From: Hyalella azteca | Taxonomy: Eukaryota; Arthropoda; Malacostraca; Amphipoda; Hyalellidae | DNA length: 64,000 nt | Direction: 5' to 3' | Assembly: GCF_000764305.2 (NCBI RefSeq) | Contig: NW_025934886.1 | Location: 641,663 to 705,662, forward strand | Notes under the pieces: model-generated | Told to the model about the DNA's origin: nothing | Database searches by the model: none | What the model saw: only the letters and a program-made list of their open reading frames with translations | Shown: positions 21,101 through 33,100 of the stretch, piece by piece | Layout: every line of letters begins with the position of its first letter | Position numbering within the stretch: position 1 is the first letter of the stretch | Position numbers and translations under genes: made by a program

Positions 21101-24100
21101 CTTCCTTGTAACTTTCTGTGGATTTGGTTTCCCGGATTGCGTGACGGAGTTGAGTTAGAATTATATTAATACTTTGAGCTTCCTGTGGAATTAGTGACAA
21201 TTTTAACAGCCTAAACATCCTGCGGAGTTCATTAACAGATGTACTAGTTGGTCTGATATCTCGGTTTTTCCAATCGGGTCCATGGGTAATACTAAATACC
21301 TAAAATGCTGAATCTTCTGGTCTGTATTTAAAGTGATGTATTTGTTATATTTTTGAAATTTTGTAGCTTGATTGTGCCCTTTTTAGTTTACAAGTACACA
21401 AGAGAAATTTATCTAGTGGGAATAATGTGAATCTAAAATAAAATGTGCTAGAAAGCATGAGTCACAGCTCAGAAAGTAGAAATATTTTACCATTCACGCT
21501 GGAACTGGGGTTAGAATTGCTAAGTGATAACAATGGCAGAGGGCCAGAGCTAGCACCCAATAATGTATAATAAGTATTCAAATTAGATTAACTCCAAATA
21601 GGAGAATAATATCAGACAGATACCTAGGGTAGAGCTATTATAGAATAGTTACAAGAAAGCTCTGTGAAGTTTATTTCTCATTCTCCAGGAAGAATGTCAA
21701 AAATGACATAAGAATGTAAAAATTGTGTCATGATTGCAGTATATAATCACAAAAAAGAGTGTGATATAAAAGATATGCTTGGTGGTCAGTTTATTTCATG
21801 TCATTGTGATTAGTCCTGAATGTTTGTAGAGCAAGTTAGACAACCGTTTGATATTTATTAAGGGGACCGTCTACCCTCCGGAAAAACTTCTACAGGTAAT
21901 ATCCGATCATCATGAAACTTCACATACATACGTAAAATGTAAAAAAAATAACATTTTGCTCATATGAATTTTTCAAAAAAATTGATAGAAAACGTGAAAT
22001 TCATAGAAAACTGCTAAAAAAGGGGTACCCACTTTAGAAAATCTATCTCCTCCTGCAAATATCATCCTACAACATCGAGACACATATCATTCTATTCGTA
22101 AAGACCATACCTATAGACTCTGTGATCACTTTTCTCATTTTCCCCTTAGTTTTTTTTATGCGCATTTTCCCCATTTTTCTCATTTTTCACCCCCTCCCCC
22201 CCTTCTCCCCCATATAAAAAACGAACCAGAATGAAATTAAAAAAAGTGATCACAGAGTCTATAGGTATGGTCTTTACGAATCGAATGGTATATGTCTCAT
22301 TGCTGTAGCTTGAAAACTGTAGGAGGAGATAGGTTTGCTGTGAGACCAATCGGAGGTTTTCACCACGCGCGAAAAACTGCCGGGCGGCACGTAAAATGAC
22401 GAAAAAGAGTCGTAACGTGGCCAACATACCAAAACTAAGCCTTAAAACTAAGTGAGGAAGGCATAGAGCGAGTGGCTGCACACCTTTCACCTCGCTGTCA
22501 TGATGGGCACTGAAAGATCTGGGTGCATCTGGCAGTATATGAAGTCACGCCCCGTAATTACTGCCTTAGGAATTAGTTAAGGCTGCCCCCCGCCATCCCC
22601 CCGTTCCATGGGGCGTGGTGAACGTAAAAATGGAGGTAGAAAGATGATTCTGCCACCAATGGAAGCGTCAGAAAGTAAGCTTTAAGATGAGTATAAGCAC
22701 CGGCTAATGCCATAATTGGCCGCTTTACGTCAGACATACCTTTTTAGTGTGTCCAGCCTTCTAATTAATCCCATAGGCTTTTGTGAAGGGAACTAAAAAC
22801 TCCCTCCCTTCAGGGGGCTGTTACGAAATCATTTTTCGACGTAGAGGGATGATTCTGGTACCGTTAGATGCGTCAAAAAGTAAGCTTTTAGATGAGCACA
22901 AAAACCAGAAAACGCCAAAATTGAAAATTTTAGGGTAGGCGGTCCCCTTAAACTGAACAATGGGCAGTGTGGTCAGTTACTGCTTATTAAACTGTACAAT
23001 GGGTGGGGCAGTTTCTTGTTACAAAAAGCAATGTGTTTTTCAAGGCTTGCACTCGATATTCAATGGCCTGTGTTGCCATAAGTATGAATCAGACATGAAG
23101 CTGTCATCTGATTTCATTGCAGTTATTTATGTGTGGTTGGAATTCTAGGAAAATTTGTTCATTGGCATGGGGGAGCTGGGGGAGTGGGCTGTGACATGGG
23201 GTGAGGGTGAAGTTAGCTGTGACATGGGGCAAGGGTGAAATTGGTCATATGCTGGGTCATTTGGTCTCATTCATTTGACATCTTCTGTCTATAATTATCA
23301 TGTTCTTCTGGGCTTTCATGGTAATCTCTGGCATTCAGGGCTTTGAGTAAATATCTTATTCAAGTTACCAATAATATTTTGGATTTACTTTTATTGTAGT
23401 TTTATTAACTATTAACTCTTGGCATATGGTATTTATTGATTATATTAATGAGATGAATTCTTGAAATCATCTTTCATCACAGTATGCATGTAATTTCTAT
23501 TTTCTAGATAAGATGAATGCTAAGATTAAAAAATTTAATGATTGATGCATAGTATGATGTTAATAAGAGTAATGAATAAATTACATATGTACTCCACTAC
23601 TAAGCTGTATTTGAACCCAGAATTGGGCACTTTGAAATTGTTGATTTTATAAATTATTGCTTCACCTGAGTTTATTATTATATTCATTACTTTTTCTTTC
23701 AGGCAAACATCGTTGATGTTGGAGACAGCACACTTTCTATTAAATTTGTAGGTGAATGGGCAGCATCTGAAGAGGTATGTAGTTTAAGCAAGTTTCCATG
23801 TGTAAACATTTACAGTAAATTGTTGCTTGTCTCATATTCTCGTGTTGAGAACACATAATTTAGTTGATCAGATTTTTTTTGAGCCAATCTAGTTGTTGCT
23901 ATATGCTGTCATCCAAAATTGCCCCCCTACCACTGAGCTTAAATAAGCTAGTCCTGAATATTTCTTGTGGTTGAGCCTATTTTGGAAAGTTTGCAATCCA
24001 ATTTATTTCTTTATCAGAAACCTATAATATTCATCAGTACCTTCTTTCTTGCATATCTTGCTCTGCTGTTAAGATGTTTTGACTTGAATGATTGGTTTAT

Positions 24101-27100
24101 CTTCATTAATATCTATACAAGTCATTATGTGGAAATATTTTCTGTAATAGAGCCTGCCAAATGGTAGATCACTTAGATATTTTTAAATAGAAAAATTGTG
24201 TTTATAGAAATATTGTGCCTAATCTGTCTGTGAAGTTTGGAGGAATGCACTTGTTTCATTAATTCATCACGTCATCACTTGTTATGCTATGCTGCCATGG
24301 TAGTTTTTTTGTGGCTTTTGGCTTATCCCTGATACCTGATGTGCAATGTGAAAAAAATTAGATCAGTACTCACTGCAGTGAGTGACGGAGCACACATTTT
24401 CTCGTCCGTCCGCCCATGAAGTCATGGACGGACCTGATGAGCACAATAGCACCTTTTTTCCATAAATGAGAAAATGCACTAAAAATGCCATGAAACAGTC
24501 TGACTGTCATTTTAGTACCTGGCCAGCTTATAAAATTGAACACTGCAAGTTTTTTTCCAATGTAACACAAGAAACTGAATGCCTATATATGGAATAAGCT
24601 GAAAAAAGGTTAATTTTCATGGGTAGGCTTGCCACTAGATTGATGGTCAGACTGATTTTCCATAATTATTTTGAACTGTGTGATGTGCAAGTGGCCAGAC
24701 TAACCTGTGCGTGCAAAGCTACTTCAGAATTTTGCTAACCCATCACATGATGTGCAGGTCGCAAGACTGCCCATGAGTAATGTCAGGCTGCCGAGCGTGC
24801 CCTCATCTCAGCCTGTACCCGAGTTTTCACCCGGCTCAGAGGTGGAGGTTTATGATCAGCTCCTTGATGCCCCTGGTCCTTGTTACTGGAAGGCTGTAGT
24901 TAAGGTAAGTCTTTATTTGTTGCAGTGTCTCTCAAACTGAGGTGAATGATCCTTTATATCTATTCATTTTTTAGGGGTTGTAATGTAGGATGTTACTGGA
25001 AGGCTGTAGTTAAGGTAAGTCTTTAGTTGTTGCAGTGCCTTTTAAACTGAGGTGAACGATCCTTTATATCTATTGATTTTTTAAGGGTTGTAATGTAGGA
25101 TGTTACTGGAAGGCTGTAGTTAAGGTAAGTCTTTATTTCTTGCAGTGCCTCTCAAACTGAGGTGAATGATCCTTTATATCTATTGATTTTTTTAGGTGTT
25201 GTAATGTAGGAGTGAGCAATATTGTTGGCCTTTCAATTCAGTCATCTGTATCAATAGTGTTGAACTTATTGTGACTGACAAGTTTCAAAAGCTTGTGCAT
25301 CTGTTGATTAATGCTTGCACTGTTCTAATTTATGGTGGGGTTATTTGATGAATGCTGTGTCTTCTGTTCTAATTAAAACTCAACAATTCAACCATTTTCA
25401 CTTATTCAGTAATTTTAAGTGCAAATAATTTTTTGATTCATAACCTATTAGCAGTACTATAGACTTAGGAGCTGCTAGGACTTAGGGAGAGACCTAAATA
25501 ACTGAGGAGACTGTTTTCCCTCATGCCACATGATAATTCCATACACGATTTCCCCCATGCCTCACAATATTTCCCTACATGATTTCCCCCATGCTACACA
25601 ATATTTCCATACACGATTTCCCCCATGCTACACAATATTTCCGTACATGATTTCCCCCATGCCACACAAAATTTCCATACACGATTTCCCCCATGCCTCA
25701 CAATATTTCCCTACATGATTTCCCCCATGATGCACAATATTTCCATACATGATTTCCCCCGTGCCACACAATATTTCCATACACAATTTCCCCCATGTCA
25801 AATGATATCGCCATTCCTGGTCTCCTAACACTTGAGTGGGATTGAGTTTAGACTAAGACATGCTAGCCTCTCCTTGTATATGTAATGCTCTCCTTGTATA
25901 TGTGATGCTCTCTTTGTATGTGTGATGCTCTCTTTGTATATGTGATGCTCTTTGTATTTGTGATGCTCTCTTTGTATTTGTGACGCTCTCCTTGCATGTG
26001 TGACACTCTCCTTGTATATGTGACGCTCTCCTTGTATATGTGACGCTCTCCTTGTATATGTGACGCTTTCCTTGTATATGACACTCTCCTTGCATGTGTG
26101 ACACTCTCCTTGCATGTGTGACACTCTCCTTGTATATGTGACGCTCTCCTTGTATATGTGACGCTCTCCTTGTATATGTGAGGCTTTCCTTGTATATGAC
26201 ACTCTCCTTGTATATGTGACGCTCTCCTTGTATATGTGACGCTTTCCTTGTATATGACGCTCTCCTTGTATATGTGACGCTCTCCTTGTATATATGTTTA
26301 TTATTCCCCTGCAGGAAGTCAAAGGAGGCTTCAGCGTGGTGGAGATTTATAGACGCACGGCGGAAGGCGTCACGGGGCCTGGAGTAGAAAAAGTTACATC
26401 CACCGAGAAACTCTTCCCCCTGAACACTAACCCCCCTATCACCCCCTCCACATTTCACAAGTTCGATATACCCGTACCCGATGACCTCCGCGACAGGTGG
26501 GCCTTCACAACATCTATGAATAGCGCCCTTTAAATCTTTCATACCCTTTAGAGCCCTTTATATCTTCTTTAAATTTTAGAAATGATTGTTAATATATTCA
26601 AAATTGATCCTGCCTGGTAACCTAATCACTACCATATAATACCTAGGTATAAAAGCAAAATATAGTTTCAGATTTTTAGATTCAATACAACAAATGCACT
26701 GGTTCATGTAGTATTACCCCTCCGATATTCCACCCTGTGCATGGATAGAGCCGTGAATCCTCCATGGATGAAAAGCTTGGCTACCACCAAGATACAGTTG
26801 GCAACACACACGCACTTAATGCACAGCTAACATTTGGAATTATATAGCTCTGGATGCAATGTTTAGCTGGTGTTGAGTTATGAGAAACTTTACGAGTTAC
26901 TTGGTAACCAAGGTATACCAATTTGGGAGCAAATACTTGTCAAACTTTCTAACCTTGTTACTCGATTTGTCGTGAATGGAAATGTTATTTACCTCTTCAT
27001 CTAATGTTCTATTTATTAATATGTGTAGGAAAAATAAAATGTTGAAATGCAGAAATGGCAACCACTATGTTGCCCTTGGCAAATTGATCAATTACTTCTA

Positions 27101-30100
27101 AATGGGTAATTGGTTTAAGAGAGATTAGAAGTGTGCGTAGTGTCTTGAGCAGCATTTTTTCAGGAATTCGCTATTAGTGACACATTCAGATAGGTAACTT
27201 AACCTAAGTGTTAAGGAACTGCGGTCAGGATTTAAATTGACGTTACTCCCTCATGTCCTACTATTAAATAACGATACTAATTAATGTTTCAGAAATGCCC
27301 GTGCCACGCTCGAATCTTCACATAAAGCTTTCAAGAAATCGTGCGGCGCTCTCAGCTGTTCATACAATCACGAAAAACATTGCCTCGTTTTGTTTGTGAG
27401 TACCCCAGTCTTGCTGCACCACACACCAGCATTGCCTCGTGTTGTAAGTACCCCAGTGTTGCTGCATCACACACCAGCATTGCCTCGTGTTGTGAGTACC
27501 CCAGTGTTGCTGCACCACACACCAGCATTGCCTCGTGTTGTGAGTACCCCAGTGTTGCTGCACCACACACCAGCATTGCCTCCTGTTTTGAGTATCCAAG
27601 TGTTGCTGCACCACACACAAGCATTGCCTCGTCTTGAGTGAAAGGCCTCTATTGGGAAGAGAAAAAAAGAAAGCTGTTAGAGTACCGTGGTTCCGAGACC
27701 TTTAGAGAGAATGTAGCCACGTGGCGCCGGTGGGCCTCTGCCGCTTGGCCCGTTCTCTGGCGCCCTCCAGAAATCCAGACCGCAGCCCAGGTCAGGGAGA
27801 TGCGGGTCTGTGATCCAGACCATACGATGATAGTCAGGATGGCCCACAACGAAAACGCGGCAGAGATTCTGGCACTGATGTTGGCACCATCTATTCATGT
27901 TTATGTGCTTTACTTTCCCCTCAGAACAATTATCGACTTGATATGTTAACTTTTTTTCACTGGCAATAATTCCTTGGATCATGAGAGCCGCGAGCTCAAT
28001 GTTAATACTGTCGTATCATCATAATTAACATGGTTTGTTGTTTGCAGGGCAGTGACGTAAGTGTTCAGAAGAAGGCGGAAATGCTAGCAGATATGCACTT
28101 CCGCAGCATGAAGCAGAAGCTAGTCCTGCTAAGCAGAACAGAGGAGGCAGCCAAGCAGCTACATTCTTCCAGCCTCCCTCACAGTCAATCCGGGTATGAC
28201 ATTCCTCCTGTCTTAGTTCATCGTGACCCGGATGCCTCATTCCTAATCCATTGCTCAGATTATATGGACTAAGTGACGATTTCTGCAAGTTAGGCAGTGG
28301 CAGTGGCACCTAGAATAGTGGAGCTAGTTGTTGGTTTGAGTCCTGGAAATTTATTGCATTTTTCGTTGTCACTTGTGAGTGGTGCTTGGTAGTTAGTCTG
28401 GATCAGGATATTGGATTGCCATCATCTTTCCCAAACCTTACCATCCTCCCAGAATGTTGATATACTTTCAGGCAGGCCACGTGTTGGAAAAAGGTATTTG
28501 ATCTGCTGGAAATACCTTCAAAAGAAACGTGAACAAGGGAAAAGTTTGAAGGATGTAGATTTGCGCACCCCAGAACTTGTGATTCTCCGACTATGGAAGC
28601 GGTCATCTTTGTGGTCTAGAGATCTTATGGTCTTGTGGTCTAGAGATCTTGTGGTCTTCAGATCTTGCGGTCTAGAGATCTTAATTTGACAATGCATGTT
28701 CCCCCGTAGGCACGTGGCAGAGTTCTGCGTGCCGATGGATCTCATGGGTTTGGCCATCGGCTGTCATGGCGCCAACATTCAGCAGGCACGCAAAGTTCCC
28801 GGGATTTTCTCCATAGATGTCGAGGAGAACTACTTTAAAATCCAGGGAGAGGTCAGGCACAGTATTTTTTTTTTGTTTTTACTTATAATTAATTTAGTTG
28901 AATTACTATAAAATTGATGAATCCGTAAAGTATCACTTGCCAGGTTAATGAATGCCATTCAGCGATTTGACGAAGTTTCATTTTATGGTTCAATGAATGA
29001 CGCTCTATTACTTTCACTAAATCGCGTTTGGTTGCCACTTCGAATTGAGTTTAATAAAACATTCAATGAATGTTCAGTGCACGTTTGTTGGCCATTTTTC
29101 TGAGCTACTGTCTGCGGATTTTAATAGAACTTTCCATGAATGTTCCATGCACTTTTACTAGCCATTTTTCTGAACTACTGTCCGCGGATTTTAATATAAC
29201 TTTCAATGAATGTTCAGTGCGCATTTACTAGCCACTTTTCTGAACTACTGTCCTGAACTACTGTAGGCACTGTCTGAACTACTGTCTGCCTACAGTCGTC
29301 GGCGGCGGTAAGCAAGGCCCGAGAGCTGCTGGAATACAACGAGCGGTCAGTGCAGGTGCCACGCGCCGTCGTCGGGAAAGTTATTGGCAAGAATGGCCGC
29401 ATTATCCAGGAGATGGTGGACAAGAGTGGCGTCGTGAGAGTCAAGATAGAGGGCGATAGTGAGCCTGGTGAGCAGCAACACTACGGTGAGAACAGCGTCT
29501 TCTCGCCTCGTTAATGTAAAGCTTAAAGCTGGAAGTGTGGCGATGAGAATGGTGGGGGGTTGTGTATGGCAGCGTCTTCTCGCCTCATTAATGTAAAGCT
29601 TAATACTGCAAGTGTGGCGATGAGAATGGTCGGGGGTTGAATATGGCAGCGTCTTCTCGCCTCATTACTGTAAAACTTAATACTGGAAGTGTGGCGATGA
29701 GAATGGTCGGGGGTTGAGTATGGCAGCGTCTTCTCGCCTCATTAAAGTTATACTTAATACTGGAATTGTGTCGATGAGAATGTTATGGGGTCTAGTAGGG
29801 CAGTGCATTGGGAGAACTATTGTGTGAGCCCGGAAGTGAGGTGGGCAATGGTGATATAGCCAAATCGTGTCGGTCAATTGCTTCCAACACATCTGAACCT
29901 CCCGTACAGGAAAACCTTAATGACATCCGGAGAAATTAAAGATAGCAGCTGGTCTGCACGCTTGAGATATCAGATTAATTTCAGATTTCATATTTTGGTA
30001 CGTTTTGAATCGTTGAATATATTTACTACTAAGCCATCGTTTTGGCTCTTTGAAGTGTTGGTTGACTTTTGGTCGTAGTTGAACTTTCTGTTTGAAACAC

Positions 30101-33100
30101 TATTTTCTGAAAACGCTTCGTTTGACTTGTGCTGTTACCGCAGTATGGGTTTAGTGGTAAATTATAGACTAGTTTTTTTGCCACCTGAATTCGAGATGAC
30201 AATATTTTGAAGTGAAAAGTGTGAAATGTCTTGGTTATTTGATTATTCTACGTTTTTGATGGAAATTAATTTGACAATCTCGAGTGGATTCAAGGCCTTA
30301 TCATACAAATAGCATTAACAACAGTCAACGTATGTGTAGCCAGCCAGATATTTTATTGCCAATCAATAAGCAAGAGCCTTTATATTACGTCACCGTGGTG
30401 TAAGATTATGAGTCTTATTTATGTATAATTTGGCGTGGTCTTACTGTTTACATATATGCATTCATTTCGGAGGGAAAAGTTTTCTGTTGTGGCGTCATTG
30501 GCTCCACCATCTAGAACATAGAATGTAATATTTCTATTAGTTATTTTCTTAAGCTTGATAATTTCTACTTTATTATAATTGTTCTTCTGTAAGTTAGTCT
30601 TATGGCCATTGTTAAACGAGATGTCCACCCTGCAGAGCCGAGCAGCCGCCGCGAGGAGGGGCAGGTGCCCTTTGTGTTCGTCGGAACCATGGAGGCCATC
30701 AACAACGCCTGCCTCCTGCTCGACTATCATCTCAATCATCTGGAGGTGGGTGCCTCATGCTCACCAATCTGCTACTGTCACTTTAAACTTCGAGCTGATT
30801 GCAGGACTCCAAATCCTATGAGCCGAATGATTTAGGATGTGTTGGTGTGCTGATAGTCTGTTGATATTAGCTGGTGTAATTCAAAGCTAATGGCTTCCAC
30901 TAGGAGTGCTTATTTCTTCATCACTTATTAGTGCTTATGTTTGTTGTTTACACATTTAGAGAAGTGTTGGTGCTGATTTTGAAATGTGTGAATACAGATT
31001 TTTGGCATGTGTTGGTGTTGTGGATGTTGACGCGGTTTGTGCCGACGTTGATCTGATGTTGGTGCTGATGTTTGACGTGTGTTCGTGGTTATGTTGAAGT
31101 GTGTGGGTGTTGATGTTAACCCAGTGTTGGTGCTGACAATTGTTGGTGTTGATGTTTACCCCCCATGTTGGTGCTGATGTTGAAATGTGTGAATGCAGAT
31201 TTTGACGTGTGTCGGTGTTGGTGTGGATGTTGACGTGCTGTTTGTGCTGATGTTGACCTGGTGTTGATGTTGATGTCAACCTAGTGTTGGTGCTGCACTT
31301 TGTTAGTGTTGACCCATTTTTGCTGTGCAGGAAGTCGAGCAGCTGCGGCAGGAGAAGCTTGAGATCGACAACAAGCTACGCAGTCACAACACAATGGGCG
31401 GTCCCGGCCCCAGCATGGGGGGCAACCCCTTCTATGGCGGTCCTCGACGTAACGACAGGTGACTTGACGCACTCAATTTCTCTTTATCCGCAAGTAATTA
31501 CCGAAATTTAATTTAGTTGGAGAATTCATATAGAATTTGGCACTGAAGAAATAGGCCCGTGGCCTGTTGCCGATTCCTATACTTTTCGTGATTTGATTCC
31601 ACAAGTGATCCGGCCTTTTAAAATCAATATTCCCATAACTGACGATATATATAGCTAAAAGTCTCCGAACAAAATATAGCTAAAAAAATGAATGGAGAAT
31701 TCATATAGTTAAAAAAATTTAAGGAATATCTTCTGCTTTCATTGGTCACGAGTTAGCGGATAATTTCGTAATTTTTTGAGACATTCAAAATTAACGAATA
31801 AACTGGTTATTAAGGCACAACCATTCCGCAGGTTGCAGAGGGTTTCTGTTAATGCTTCATTTTTATCAATTTAACACGAATACGTCATGGCGTTTTATTT
31901 AATCTGCTATCAGTACGCTAATGTCCCTGATAAGGATGCGTTTTATAGGAAGCATCCAAGTATCATTACTGTGTCAAAGAAATTAAAAAATATAACTTAG
32001 TAGGTACTCACTGCAGTGAGTGACTTAAAGCACATTTTCTCGTCGACGAAAACGCGAAGTCACGGACGGACATACGGACGTATGGACGGACATGGCGAGC
32101 ACAATGGCGCCTTTTTTTCCATAAATAAGAAAATGTGCTAAAAATACGGACACATCTTCTATCAATCCTATTACAGGGACGAGACAATCGTGAAAGAACC
32201 GCCAACTTTCCTAAGAAAAGTGTGGCTTACAGACTCATTTTCTTTATTTTATCTGCTTAAAGAGTTGAATTATGAAGCTAATTGTGAGAACGCTTACACT
32301 TAAGAGCGCCAACTGTACTGCGTTTTCTGGGTCTTAATTTATTGAATCATGGGATACAGTAAAGATACATAGTTATTACAATAGTAGCCATTATTCTGCA
32401 TTGTACCTGCAAAAAGAAGGAACTTAGCACTCAGTTGCACCAAAAAATTATTCTTGTCAAAAAAAAAAAAAAACAGCTGCGCTGTATTTTTATCGATAAC
32501 GACATAGCCACTGCTCTTTAGAACTACTGATTTATTACATGTTTTCTCATATTCTCTGTTGGATATTTGTATATATTGTTATTACTGCAGTAAATTGTAC
32601 GCATTGACTTGAAGCTGTTAAGTGCTACCTAACCTGACCGGAGAAAAGTAATACATGCATTGTGAATGCTAAAAATGTTGATGAATGTGTAAAAATGAAT
32701 TCTGATGAGCAATGAGCAACGACTTCACATTCCTTGCATTCCTTCGTCTTAAAGTTAGTAGGATGATTAGGATACTGAACCGATGATGACTGGCGGTTTG
32801 TTATTGGCAAGCAGAGAAAATCAGTATAAATGGTATAATTAAAATAGTGCAATAAATGTTAGACATATTTATCATGAAAATTTTGAATTGCAGAGGATAC
32901 GCGAGCGACTACGACGGCAGCGGCGGTCGTGGTGGCGGGGGAAGAGGCCGTGGGCGAGGAAGGGGGGGTAGTCGAGGACGAGGAGGGGGTGATGGTGGGG
33001 GATCAGGTCCTCCTGGGGGATCAGGCCCTCCGTATCGGGGACCCCACGACTACAACCACCACATGGACCAGCGACCTCAACGCGGGGGTAACCACCTGCA

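Noticed and set aside
22146..22490. 114-codon minus-strand frame
   Set aside because: It lies inside the TTAA-flanked transposon over a pyrimidine-rich loop and inverted repeat; no transposase similarity.
25825..26542. Long minus-strand frames (165 and 229 codons) rich in YKES, QGER and TYTRRAS repeats
   Set aside because: They are translations of the 20-bp minisatellite read antisense through FMR1 intron 3 and exon 4. All frames stay open because 20 is not a multiple of three and the unit lacks stops.
27638..27949. 103-codon frame in FMR1 intron 5
   Set aside because: No similarity to FMRP. The direct splice from exon 5 to 28048 already restores the expected protein, and the minus strand is equally open.
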